From: Prosopocoilus inquinatus
Taxonomy: Eukaryota > Arthropoda > Insecta > Coleoptera > Lucanidae
Direction: 5' to 3'
Length of the DNA stretch: 64,000 nt
NCBI GenBank assembly: GCA_036172665.1
Contig: CM069873.1
Location: 43,246,001-43,310,000, forward strand
The notes under the pieces were generated by a model that saw only the letters and a list, made by a program, of their open reading frames with translations, was not told the origin of the DNA and made no database searches. A program made the translations under genes and the position numbers. Shown piece after piece: positions 1 to 11,920 of the stretch. Position 1 is the first letter of the stretch, and each line of letters opens with the position of its first letter.

Positions 1-298
1 CATCACAGGAACAACGCTAACGCGTGTTGTTTCGTTTAAAACTATTTCCAGCTTCTGCTGCGTCCGAAAACTTCGTATCTCACATTAGAGTTACTGGAGT
101 TCATCGAAACGTCAAATAACATGATAGATGAGTAAGGATCGATTAGATACATCACAGGAACAACGCTAATGCGTGTTGTTTCGTTTAAAACTATTTCCAG
201 CTTCTGCTGCGTCCGAAAATTTCGTATCTCACATCAGAGTTACTGGAGTCCATCGAAACGTCAAATAACATGATAGATGAGTAAGGATGGATTAGATA

Positions 299-596
299 CA
301 TCACAGGAACAACGCTAATGCGTGTTGTTTCATTTAAAACTATTTCCAGCTTCAGCTGCGTCCGAGAACTTCGTATCTCACTTCAGAGTTACTGGAGCCC
401 ATCCAAACGTCAAATAACATGATAGATGAGTAAGGATCGATTACATTCATCACAGTAACAACGCTAATACGTGTTGTTTCGTTTAAAGCTATTTCCAGCT
501 TCTGCTGCGTCCGAAAACGTCGTATCTCACATCAGAGTTACTGGAGTCTATCGAAACGTCAAATAACATGATAGATAAGTAAGGATCGATTAGATA
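299..596 (+). repeat. Two-monomer marker exemplar (CACTTCAG + CATTCATCACAG/AAAACGTCG)
   Basis: The first monomer has TTTCATTT, TTCAGCTG, CCGAGAACTTCG, CACTTCAG and GGAGCCCATCCAAACG and ends GATTACATT. The second has CATCACAGTAAC (or AGGAAC), TTTAAAGCTATT and CCGAAAACGTCG. They are almost always adjacent, for example at 299, 3428, 4769, 7898, 10729 and 11325, and about 25 times overall. They are absent from about 17.0-24.2 kb and 38.5-46.6 kb. The first type can be followed by an ordinary monomer (2832-3129). The second type occurs with an ordinary predecessor at 52903 and its copies, which shows that the pair can be split. Confidence 0.83.
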
Positions 597-1490
597 CATC
601 ACAGGAACAACGCTAATGCGTGTTGTTTCGTTTAAAACTATTTCCAGCTTCTGCTGCGTCCGAAAATTTCGTATCTCACATTAGAGTTACTGGAGTCCAT
701 CGAAACGTCAAATAACATGATAGATGAGTAAGGATCGATTAGATACATCACAGGAACAACGCTAATACGTGTTGTTTCGTTTAAAACTATTTCCAGCTTC
801 TGCTGCGTCCGAAAATTTCGTATCTCACATCAGAGTTACTGGAGTCCATCGAAACGTCAAATAACATAGTAGATAAGTAAGGATCGATTAGATACATCAC
901 AGGAACAACGCAAATACGTGTTGTTTCATTTAAAACTATTTCCAGCTTCAGCTGCGTCCGAGAACTTCGTATCTCACAACAAAGTTACTGGAGTCCATCG
1001 AAACGCCAAATAACATGATAGATGAGTAAGGATCGATTAGATACATCACAGGAACAACGCTAATACGTGTTGTTTCATTTAAAACTATTTCCAGCTTCAG
1101 CTGCGTCCGAGAACTTCGTATCTCACATCAAAGTTACTGGAGTCCATCGAAACGCCAAATAACATGATAGATGAGTAAGGATCGATTAGATACATCACAG
1201 GAACAACGCTGATGCGTGTTGTTTCGTTTAAAACTATTTCCAGCTTCTGCTGCGTCCGAAAATTTCGTATCTCACATTAGAGTTACTGGAGTCCATCGAA
1301 ACGTCAAATAACATGATAGATGAGTAAGGATCGATTAGATACATCACAGGAACAACGCTAATACGTGTTGTTTCATTTAAAACTATTTCCAGCTTCAGCT
1401 GCGTCCGAGAACTTCGTATCTCACATCAAAGTTACTGGAGTCCATCGAAACGCCAAATAACATGATAGATGAGTAAGGATCGATTAGATA

Positions 1491-2086
1491 CATCACAGGA
1501 ACAACGCTAATACGTGTTGCTTCGTTTAAAACTATTTCCAGCTCCTGCTGCGCCCAAAAACTTCGTATCTCACATCAGAGTTACTAGAGTCCATCGAAAC
1601 GTCAAATAACATGATCGATAAGTAAGGATCGATTAGATACATCACAGGAACAACGCTAATGCGTGTTGTTTCGTTTAAAACTATTTCCAGCTTCTGCTGC
1701 GTCCGAGAACTTCGTATCTCACATCAGAGTTACTAGAGTCCATCGAAACGTCAAATATCATGATAGATGAGTAAGGATCGATTAGATACATCACAGGAAC
1801 AACGCTAATGCGTGTTGTTTCGTTTAAAACTATTTCCAGCTTCTGCTGCGTCCGAAAATTTCGTATGTCACATCAGAGTTACTGGAGTCCATCGAAACGT
1901 CAAATATCATGATAGATGAGTAAGGATCGATTAGATACATCACAGGAACAACGCTAATGCGTGTTGTTTCGTTTAAAACTATTTCCAGCTTCTGCTGCGT
2001 CCGAAAATTTCGTATGTCACATCAGAGTTACTGGAGTCCATCGAAACGCCAAATAACATGATAGATGAGTAAGGATAGATTAGATA
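1491..2086 (+). repeat. Variant cassette exemplar (GCTTCG/TCCTGC ... GTATGTCAC)
   Basis: A fixed run of diagnostic monomers: GTTGCTTCG with TCCTGC, GCGCCCAAAAACT and ATGATCGATAAG; then GAGAACTTCGT with ACTAGAG and AATATCATG; then GTATGTCAC with AATATCATG; then GTATGTCAC with GCCAAAT and GGATAGATTAG. It is normally preceded by a TTTCATTT monomer with CACATCAAAG. First monomers of further copies start at 5961, 12070, 15698, 27968, 33481, 38895, 48731, 54393, 58863 and 63929. The copy at 27968 is cut after one monomer and that at 63929 by the window end. Copies at 12070, 15698 and 33481 carry TTCTTATCTC in the second monomer and CTCAC in the fourth, marking one sublineage. Confidence 0.88.
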
Positions 2087-4470
2087 CATCACAGGAACAA
2101 CGCTAATGCGTGTTGTTTCGTTTAAAACTATTTCCAGCTTCTGCTGCGTCCGAAAATTTCGTATCTAACATCAAAGTTACTGGAGTCCATCGAAACGCCA
2201 AATAACATGATAGATGAGTAAGGATCGATTAGATACATCACAGGAACAACGCTAATACGTGTTGCTTCGTTTAAAACTATTTCCAGCTTCTGCTGCGTCC
2301 GAAAATTTCGTATCTCACATTAGAGTTACTGGAGTCCATCGAAACGTCAAATAACATGATAGATGGGTAAGGATCGATCAGATACATCATAGGAACAACG
2401 CTAATGCGTGTTGTTTCGTTTAAAATTATTTCCAGCTTCTGCTGCGTCCGAAAATTTCGTATCTAACATCAAAGATACTGGAGTCCATCGAAACGTCAAA
2501 TAACATGATAGATGAGTAAGGATCGATTAGATACATCACAGGAACAACGCTAATACGTGTTGTTTCGTTTAAAACTATTTCCAGCTTCTGCTGCGTCCGA
2601 AAATTTCGTATCTCACATTAGAGTTACTGGAGTCCATCGAAACGTCAAATAACATGATAGATGAGTAAGGATCGATTAGATACATCACAGGAACAACGCT
2701 AATACGTGTTGCTTCGTTTAAAACTATTTCCAGCTTCTGCTGCGTCCGAAAATTTCGTATCTCACATTAGAGTTACTGGAGTCCATCGAAACGTCAAATA
2801 ACATAGTAGATAAGTAAGGATCGATTAGATACATCACAGGAACAACGCTAATACGTGTTGTTTCATTTAAAACTATTTCCAGCTTCAGCTGCGTCCGAGA
2901 ACTTCGTATCTCACTTCAGAGTTACTGGAGCCCATCCAAACGTCAAATAACATGATAGATGAGTAAGGATCGATTACATTCATCACAGGAACAACGCTAA
3001 TACGTGTTGTTTCGTTTAAAACTATTTCCAGCTTCTGCTGCGTCCGAAAATTTCGTATCTCACATTAGAGATACTGGAGTCCATCGAAACGTCAAATAAC
3101 ATGATAGATGAGTAAGGATCGATTAGATACATCACAGGAACAACGCTAATGCGTGTTGTTTCGTTTAAAACTATTTCCAGCTTCTGCTGCGTCCGAAAAT
3201 TTCGTATCTCACATTAGAGTTACTGGAGTCCATCGAAACGTCAAATAACATGATAGATGAGTAAGGATCGATTAGATACATCACAGGAACAACGCTAATG
3301 CGTGTTGTTTCGTTTAAAACTATTTCCAGCTTCTGCTGCGTCCGAAAATTTCGTATCTCACATCAGAGTTACTGGAGTCCATCGAAACGTCAAATAACAT
3401 GATAGATGAGTAAGGATCGATTAGATACATCACAGGAACAACGCTAATGCGTGTTGTTTCATTTAAAACTATTTCCAGCTTCAGCTGCGTCCGAGAACTT
3501 CGTATCTCACTTCAGAGTTACTGGAGCCCATCCAAACGTCAAATAACATGATAGATGAGTAAGGATCGATTACATTCATCACAGTAACAACGCTAATACG
3601 TGTTGTTTCGTTTAAAGCTATTTCCAGCTTCTGCTGCGTCCGAAAACGTCGTATCTCACATCAGAGTTACTGGAGTCCATCGAAACGTCAAATAACATGA
3701 TAGATAAGTAAGGATCGATTAGATACATCACAGGAACAACGCTAATACGTGTTGTTTCGTTTAAAATTATTTCCAGCTTCTGCTGCGTCCGAAAATTTCG
3801 TATCTAACATCAAAGATACTGGAGTCCATCGAAACGTCAAATAACATGATAGATGAGTAAGGATCGATTAGATACATCACAGGAACAACGCTAATGCGTG
3901 TTGTTTCGTTTAAAACTATTTCCAGCTTCTGCTGCGACCGAAAATTTCGTATCTCACATTAGAGTTACTGGAGTCCATCGAAACGTCAAATAACATGATA
4001 GATGAGTAAGGATCGATTAGATACATCACAGGAACAACGCTAATACGTGTTGTTTCGTTTAAAACTATTTCCAGCTTCTGCTGCGTCCGAAAATTTCGTA
4101 TCTCACATTAGAGTTACTGGAGTCCATCGAAACGTCAAATAACATGATAGATGAGTAAGGATCGATTAGATACATCACAGGAACAACGCTAATGCGTGTT
4201 GTTTCGTTTAAAACTATTTCGAGCTTCTGCTGCGTCCGAAAATTTCGTATCTCACATCAGAGTTACTGGAGTCCATCGAAACGTCAAATAACATAGTAGA
4301 TAAGTAAGGATCGATTAGATACATCACAGGAACAACGCTAATACGTGTTGTTTCATTTAAAACTATTTCCAGCTTCAGCTGCGTCCGAGAACTTCGTATC
4401 TCACAACAAAGTTACTGGAGTCCATCGAAACGCCAAATAACATGATAGATGAGTAAGGATCGATTAGATA

Positions 4471-7400
4471 CATCACAGGAACAACGCTAATGCGTGTTGT
4501 TTCGTTTAAAACTATTTCCAGCTTCTGCTGCGTCCGAAAACTTCGTATCTCACATTAGAGTTACTGGAGTTCATCGAAACGTCAAATAACATGATAGATG
4601 AGTAAGGATCGATTAGATACATCACAGGAACAACGCTAATGCGTGTTGTTTCGTTTAAAACTATTTCCAGCTTCTGCTGCGTCCGAAAATTTCGTATCTC
4701 ACATCAGAGTTACTGGAGTCCATCGAAACGTCAAATAACATGATAGATGAGTAAGGATGGATTAGATACATCACAGGAACAACGCTAATGCGTGTTGTTT
4801 CATTTAAAACTATTTCCAGCTTCAGCTGCGTCCGAGAACTTCGTATCTCACTTCAGAGTTACTGGAGCCCATCCAAACGTCAAATAACATGATAGATGAG
4901 TAAGGATCGATTACATTCATCACAGTAACAACGCTAATACGTGTTGTTTCGTTTAAAGCTATTTCCAGCTTCTGCTGCGTCCGAAAACGTCGTATCTCAC
5001 ATCAGAGTTACTGGAGTCTATCGAAACGTCAAATAACATGATAGATAAGTAAGGATCGATTAGATACATCACAGGAACAACGCTAATGCGTGTTGTTTCG
5101 TTTAAAACTATTTCCAGCTTCTGCTGCGTCCGAAAATTTCGTATCTCACATTAGAGTTACTGGAGTCCATCGAAACGTCAAATAACATGATAGATGAGTA
5201 AGGATCGATTAGATACATCACAGGAACAACGCTAATACGTGTTGTTTCGTTTAAAACTATTTCCAGCTTCTGCTGCGTCCGAAAATTTCGTATCTCACAT
5301 CAGAGTTACTGGAGTCCATCGAAACGTCAAATAACATAGTAGATAAGTAAGGATCGATTAGATACATCACAGGAACAACGCAAATACGTGTTGTTTCATT
5401 TAAAACTATTTCCAGCTTCAGCTGCGTCCGAGAACTTCGTATCTCACAACAAAGTTACTGGAGTCCATCGAAACGCCAAATAACATGATAGATGAGTAAG
5501 GATCGATTAGATACATCACAGGAACAACGCTAATACGTGTTGTTTCATTTAAAACTATTTCCAGCTTCAGCTGCGTCCGAGAACTTCGTATCTCACATCA
5601 AAGTTACTGGAGTCCATCGAAACGCCAAATAACATGATAGATGAGTAAGGATCGATTAGATACATCACAGGAACAACGCTGATGCGTGTTGTTTCGTTTA
5701 AAACTATTTCCAGCTTCTGCTGCGTCCGAAAATTTCGTATCTCACATTAGAGTTACTGGAGTCCATCGAAACGTCAAATAACATGATAGATGAGTAAGGA
5801 TCGATTAGATACATCACAGGAACAACGCTAATACGTGTTGTTTCATTTAAAACTATTTCCAGCTTCAGCTGCGTCCGAGAACTTCGTATCTCACATCAAA
5901 GTTACTGGAGTCCATCGAAACGCCAAATAACATGATAGATGAGTAAGGATCGATTAGATACATCACAGGAACAACGCTAATACGTGTTGCTTCGTTTAAA
6001 ACTATTTCCAGCTCCTGCTGCGCCCAAAAACTTCGTATCTCACATCAGAGTTACTAGAGTCCATCGAAACGTCAAATAACATGATCGATAAGTAAGGATC
6101 GATTAGATACATCACAGGAACAACGCTAATGCGTGTTGTTTCGTTTAAAACTATTTCCAGCTTCTGCTGCGTCCGAGAACTTCGTATCTCACATCAGAGT
6201 TACTAGAGTCCATCGAAACGTCAAATATCATGATAGATGAGTAAGGATCGATTAGATACATCACAGGAACAACGCTAATGCGTGTTGTTTCGTTTAAAAC
6301 TATTTCCAGCTTCTGCTGCGTCCGAAAATTTCGTATGTCACATCAGAGTTACTGGAGTCCATCGAAACGTCAAATATCATGATAGATGAGTAAGGATCGA
6401 TTAGATACATCACAGGAACAACGCTAATGCGTGTTGTTTCGTTTAAAACTATTTCCAGCTTCTGCTGCGTCCGAAAATTTCGTATGTCACATCAGAGTTA
6501 CTGGAGTCCATCGAAACGCCAAATAACATGATAGATGAGTAAGGATAGATTAGATACATCACAGGAACAACGCTAATGCGTGTTGTTTCGTTTAAAACTA
6601 TTTCCAGCTTCTGCTGCGTCCGAAAATTTCGTATCTAACATCAAAGTTACTGGAGTCCATCGAAACGCCAAATAACATGATAGATGAGTAAGGATCGATT
6701 AGATACATCACAGGAACAACGCTAATACGTGTTGCTTCGTTTAAAACTATTTCCAGCTTCTGCTGCGTCCGAAAATTTCGTATCTCACATTAGAGTTACT
6801 GGAGTCCATCGAAACGTCAAATAACATGATAGATGGGTAAGGATCGATCAGATACATCATAGGAACAACGCTAATGCGTGTTGTTTCGTTTAAAATTATT
6901 TCCAGCTTCTGCTGCGTCCGAAAATTTCGTATCTAACATCAAAGATACTGGAGTCCATCGAAACGTCAAATAACATGATAGATGAGTAAGGATCGATTAG
7001 ATACATCACAGGAACAACGCTAATACGTGTTGTTTCGTTTAAAACTATTTCCAGCTTCTACTGCGTCCGAAAATTTCGTATCTCACATTAGAGTTACTGG
7101 AGTCCATCGAAACGTCAAATAACATGATAGATGAGTAAGGATCGATTAGATACATCACAGGAACAACGCTAATACGTGTTGCTTCGTTTAAAACTATTTC
7201 CAGCTTCTGCTGCGTCCGAAAATTTCGTATCTCACATTAGAGTTACTGGAGTCCATCGAAACGTCAAATAACATAGTAGATAAGTAAGGATCGATTAGAT
7301 ACATCACAGGAACAACGCTAATACGTGTTGTTTCATTTAAAACTATTTCCAGCTTCAGCTGCGTCCGAGAACTTCGTATCTCACTTCAGAGTTACTGGAG

Positions 7401-8940
7401 CCCATCCAAACGTCAAATAACATGATAGATGAGTAAGGATCGATTACATTCATCACAGGAACAACGCTAATACGTGTTGTTTCGTTTAAAACTATTTCCA
7501 GCTTCTGCTGCGTCCGAAAATTTCGTATCTCACATTAGAGATACTGGAGTCCATCGAAACGTCAAATAACATGATAGATGAGTAAGGATCGATTAGATAC
7601 ATCACAGGAACAACGCTAATGCGTGTTGTTTCGTTTAAAACTATTTCCAGCTTCTGCTGCGTCCGAAAATTTCGTATCTCACATTAGAGTTACTGGAGTC
7701 CATCGAAACGTCAAATAACATGATAGATGAGTAAGGATCGATTAGATACATCACAGGAACAACGCTAATGCGTGTTGTTTCGTTTAAAACTATTTCCAGC
7801 TTCTGCTGCGTCCGAAAATTTCGTATCTCACATCAGAGTTACTGGAGTCCATCGAAACGTCAAATAACATGATAGATGAGTAAGGATCGATTAGATACAT
7901 CACAGGAACAACGCTAATGCGTGTTGTTTCATTTAAAACTATTTCCAGCTTCAGCTGCGTCCGAGAACTTCGTATCTCACTTCAGAGTTACTGGAGCCCA
8001 TCCAAACGTCAAATAACATGATAGATGAGTAAGGATCGATTACATTCATCACAGTAACAACGCTAATACGTGTTGTTTCGTTTAAAGCTATTTCCAGCTT
8101 CTGCTGCGTCCGAAAACGTCGTATCTCACATCAGAGTTACTGGAGTCCATCGAAACGTCAAATAACATGATAGATAAGTAAGGATCGATTAGATACATCA
8201 CAGGAACAACGCTAATACGTGTTGTTTCGTTTAAAATTATTTCCAGCTTCTGCTGCGTCCGAAAATTTCGTATCTAACATCAAAGATACTGGAGTCCATC
8301 GAAACGTCAAATAACATGATAGATGAGTAAGGATCGATTAGATACATCACAGGAACAACGCTAATGCGTGTTGTTTCGTTTAAAACTATTTCCAGCTTCT
8401 GCTGCGACCGAAAATTTCGTATCTCACATTAGAGTTACTGGAGTCCATCGAAACGTCAAATAACATGATAGATGAGTAAGGATCGATTAGATACATCACA
8501 GGAACAACGCTAATACGTGTTGTTTCGTTTAAAACTATTTCCAGCTTCTGCTGCGTCCGAAAATTTCGTATCTCACATTAGAGTTACTGGAGTCCATCGA
8601 AACGTCAAATAACATGATAGATGAGTAAGGATCGATTAGATACATCACAGGAACAACGCTAATGCGTGTTGTTTCGTTTAAAACTATTTCGAGCTTCTGC
8701 TGCGTCCGAAAATTTCGTATCTCACATCAGAGTTACTGGAGTCCATCGAAACGTCAAATAACATAGTAGATAAGTAAGGATCGATTAGATACATCACAGG
8801 AACAACGCTAATACGTGTTGTTTCATTTAAAACTATTTCCAGCTTCAGCTGCGTCCGAGAACTTCGTATCTCACAACAAAGTTACTGGAGTCCATCGAAA
8901 CGCCAAATAACATGATAGATGAGTAAGGATCGATTAGATA
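4471..8940 (+). repeat. 30-monomer higher-order unit, copy 2
   Basis: Direct tandem copy of 1-4470. The match stops in the first monomer after 8940, where the base after the AAAA of the monomer core is T instead of C and the later GGAGTTC becomes GGAGTCC. Within the copy, two substitutions were seen (4491 and 7060). Individual monomers inside the unit differ from each other at several positions, so the near identity reflects recent duplication or conversion of the whole 4.47-kb unit, not general sameness of monomers. Confidence 0.93.
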
Positions 8941-9387
8941 CATCACAGGAACAACGCTAATGCGTGTTGTTTCGTTTAAAACTATTTCCAGCTTCTGCTG
9001 CGTCCGAAAATTTCGTATCTCACATTAGAGTTACTGGAGTCCATCGAAACGTCAAATAACATGATAGATGAGTAAGGATCGATTAGATACATCATAGGAA
9101 CAACGCTAATGCGTGTTGTTTCGTTTAAAACTATTTCCAGCTTCTGCTGCGTCCGAAAATTTCGTATCTCACATTAGAGTTACTGGAGTCCATCGAAACG
9201 TCAAATAAAATGATAGATAAATAAGGATCGATTAGATACATCACAGGAACAACGCTAATACGTGTTGTTTCGTTTAAAACTATTTCCAGCTCCTGCTGCG
9301 TCCAAAAACTTCGTATCTCAGATCAAAGTTACTAGAGTCCATCGAAACGTCAAATAACATGATAGATGAGTAAGGATCGATTAGATA
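8643..9387 (+). repeat. 5-monomer duplication, copy 1 (745 bp)
   Basis: Five monomers in the order TTTCGAGC type, CACAACAAAG type, plain type, CATCATAGG type with AAATAAAATGATAGATAAATAAGG, and TCCTGC/TCTCAGATCAAAG type. The same five follow directly in copy 2. Exchange edges lie inside monomers, so the limits given are monomer boundaries, not breakpoints. A single-copy version of the same neighbourhood exists at 24988-25732. Confidence 0.9.
8941..9089 (+). repeat. Reference 149-bp monomer (consensus-like)
   Basis: I use this unit to number positions 1-149; the phase is arbitrary. It has 29 C and 29 G (38.9% G+C) and nine CpGs, at 15, 23, 33, 61, 65, 74, 105, 110 and 140. Landmarks: an interrupted inverted repeat at 10-31, TTTAAA at 35-40, the A/T tract AAAATTT at 67-73, GATC at 137-140 and ATCGAT at 138-143. 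Recurrent variant sites among monomers: 22 G/A, 30 T/C, 34 G/A, 37 T/C, 54 T/C, 56 T/A, 63 T/C, 66 G/A, 68 A/G, 71 T/C, 74 C/T, 79 C/G, 84 A/T, 86 T/C, 100-101, 106 G/C, 112-113 and 122-132. These variants come in fixed combinations that define monomer types and so reveal the larger blocks. No coding capacity is seen. Confidence 0.93.
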
Positions 9388-10132
9388 CATCACAGGAACA
9401 ACGCTAATGCGTGTTGTTTCGTTTAAAACTATTTCGAGCTTCTGCTGCGTCCGAAAATTTCGTATCTCACATCAGAGTTACTGGAGTCCATCGAAACGTC
9501 AAATAACATAGTAGATAAGTAAGGATCGATTAGATACATCACAGGAACAACGCTAATACGTGTTGTTTCATTTAAAACTATTTCCAGCTTCAGCTGCGTC
9601 CGAGAACTTCGTATCTCACAACAAAGTTACTGGAGTCCATCGAAACGCCAAATAACATGATAGATGAGTAAGGATCGATTAGATACATCACAGGAACAAC
9701 GCTAATGCGTGTTGTTTCGTTTAAAACTATTTCCAGCTTCTGCTGCGTCCGAAAATTTCGTATCTCACATTAGAGTTACTGGAGTCCATCGAAACGTCAA
9801 ATAACATGATAGATGAGTAAGGATCGATTAGATACATCATAGGAACAACGCTAATGCGTGTTGTTTCGTTTAAAACTATTTCCAGCTTCTGCTGCGTCCG
9901 AAAATTTCGTATCTCACATTAGAGTTACTGGAGTCCATCGAAACGTCAAATAAAATGATAGATAAATAAGGATCGATTAGATACATCACAGGAACAACGC
10001 TAATACGTGTTGTTTCGTTTAAAACTATTTCCAGCTCCTGCTGCGTCCAAAAACTTCGTATCTCAGATCAAAGTTACTAGAGTCCATCGAAACGTCAAAT
10101 AACATGATAGATGAGTAAGGATCGATTAGATA
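9388..10132 (+). repeat. 5-monomer duplication, copy 2 (745 bp)
   Basis: Repeats 8643-9387 at an offset of exactly 745 bases, including the TTTCGAGC marker (8691 and 9436), the CATCATAGG start (9090 and 9835) and the TCTCAGATCAAAG monomer. The identity continues a few tens of bases past 10132 and stops where the next monomer reads TTTCCAGC instead of TTTCGAGC (about 10181). Confidence 0.9.
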
Positions 10133-10728
10133 CATCACAGGAACAACGCTAATGCGTGTTGTTTCGTTTAAAACTATTTCCAGCTTCTGCTGCGTCCGAA
10201 AATTTCGTATCTCACATTAGAGTTACTGGAGTCCATCGAAACGTCAAATAACATGATAGATGGGTAAGGATCGATCAGATACATCATAGGAACAACGCTA
10301 ATGCGTGTTGTTTCGTTTAAAACTATTTCCAGCTTCTGCTGCGTCCGAAAATTTCGTATCTCACATTAGAGTTACTGTAGTCCATCGAAACGTCAAATAA
10401 CATGATAGATGAGTAAGGATCGACTAGATACATCACAGGAACAACGCTAGTGCGTGTTGTTTCGTTTAAAACTATTTCCAGCTTCTGCTGCGTCCGAAAA
10501 TTTCGTATCTCACATTAGAGTTACTGGAGTCCATCGAAACGTCAAATAACGTGATAGATGAGTAAGGATCGATTAGATACATCACAGGAACAACGCTAAT
10601 GCGTGTTGTTTCGTTTAAAACTATTTCCAGCTTCTGCTGCGTCCGAAAATTTCGTATCTCACATCAGAGTTACTGGAGTCCATCGAAACGTCAAATAACA
10701 TGATAGATGAGTAAGGATCGATTAGATA
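10133..10728 (+). repeat. Four monomers with the GATGGG / CTGTAGTCC / CTAGTGCG markers
   Basis: This stretch carries GATGGGTAAGG with CATCATAGG, a monomer with CTGTAGTCC, and one with CTAGTGCG. The same run is seen at about 25733-26328, at an offset of 15,600 bases. Differences noted in this copy are CGACTAGATA near 10422 (CGATTAGATA there) and AACGTGATAG near 10549 (AACATGATAG there). No non-satellite sequence is present. Confidence 0.8.
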
Positions 10729-11324
10729 CATCACAGGAACAACGCTAATGCGTGTTGTTTCATTTAAAACTATTTCCAGCTTCAGCTGCGTCCGAGAACT
10801 TCGTATCTCACTTCAGAGTTACTGGAGCCCATCCAAACGTCAAATAACATGATAGATGAGTAAGGATCGATTACATTCATCACAGGAACAACGCTAATAC
10901 GTGTTGTTTCGTTTAAAGCTATTTCCAGCTTCTGCTGCGTCCGAAAACGTCGTATCTCACATCAGAGTTACTGGAGTCCATCGAAACGTCAAATAACATG
11001 ATAGATAAGTAAGGATCGATTAGATACATCACAGGAACAACGCTAATACGTGTTGTTTCGTTTAAAACTATTTCCAGCTTCTGCTGCGTCCGAAAATTTC
11101 GTATCTCACATCAGAGTTACTGGAGTCCATCGAAACGCCAAATAACATGATAGATGAGTAAGGATCGATTAGATACATCACAGGAACAACGCTAATGCGT
11201 TTTGTTTCGTTTAAAACTATTTCCAGCTTCTGCTGCGTCCGAAAATTTCGTATCTCACATCAGAGTTACTGGAGTCCATCGAAACGCCAAATAACATGAT
11301 AGATGAGTAAGGATCGATTAGATA
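10729..11324 (+). repeat. 4-monomer duplication, copy 1 (596 bp)
   Basis: The two-monomer marker (CACTTCAG monomer followed by the CATTCATCACAGG / AAAACGTCG monomer), then a TACG monomer with GCCAAAT, then a GCGTTTTG monomer. The order repeats at +596. The first monomer has TGCG where copy 2 has TACG. Confidence 0.86.
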
Positions 11325-11920
11325 CATCACAGGAACAACGCTAATACGTGTTGTTTCATTTAAAACTATTTCCAGCTTCAGCTGCGTCCGAGAACTTCGT
11401 ATCTCACTTCAGAGTTACTGGAGCCCATCCAAACGTCAAATAACATGATAGATGAGTAAGGATCGATTACATTCATCACAGGAACAACGCTAATACGTGT
11501 TGTTTCGTTTAAAGCTATTTCCAGCTTCTGCTGCGTCCGAAAACGTCGTATCTCACATCAGAGTTACTGGAGTCCATCGAAACGTCAAATAACATGATAG
11601 ATAAGTAAGGATCGATTAGATACATCACAGGAACAACGCTAATACGTGTTGTTTCGTTTAAAACTATTTCCAGCTTCTGCTGCGTCCGAAAATTTCGTAT
11701 CTCACATCAGAGTTACTGGAGTCCATCGAAACGCCAAATAACATGATAGATGAGTAAGGATCGATTAGATACATCACAGGAACAACGCTAATGCGTTTTG
11801 TTTCGTTTAAAACTATTTCCAGCTTCTGCTGCGTCCGAAAATTTCGTATTTCACATTAGAGATACTGGAGTCCATCGAAACGTCAAATAACATGATGGAT
11901 GAGTAAGGATCGATTAGATA
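11325..11920 (+). repeat. 4-monomer duplication, copy 2 (596 bp)
   Basis: Repeats 10729-11324 (TTACATTCAT at 10871 and 11467; GCGTTTTG near 11196 and 11792). The last monomer diverges: it reads CGTATTTCACATTAGAGATACTGG where copy 1 reads CGTATCTCACATCAGAGTTACTGG, so the exchange edge is near 11848. This copy also begins the 3.5-kb segment that reappears at 32736. Confidence 0.86.

Larger units (their letters stand above)
1..4470 (+). repeat. 30-monomer higher-order unit, copy 1
   Basis: Thirty monomers whose order and private variants are repeated in the next 4,470 bases. Shared rare variants include GGATGG near 288 (again near 4758), GCTGATGCG near 1209, the monomer with GATGGGTAAGG and CATCATAGG near 2366-2390, GCGACCG near 3934 and TTTCGAGC near 4220. 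The only differences I noticed from copy 2 are C at 21 (T at 4491) and G at 2590 (A at 7060). The left edge may lie outside the window. Confidence 0.93.

Noticed and set aside
138..143. ATCGAT, GATC and CAGCTG palindromes as functional sites
   Set aside because: They are short palindromes that recur because the monomer recurs. Nothing else in the sequence supports a role.
1..8940. Assembly artefact producing the 30-monomer duplicate
   Set aside because: Two substitutions distinguish the copies and the right-hand neighbour differs, which fits a real duplication. It is not excluded without reads, so the caution is kept in the findings.
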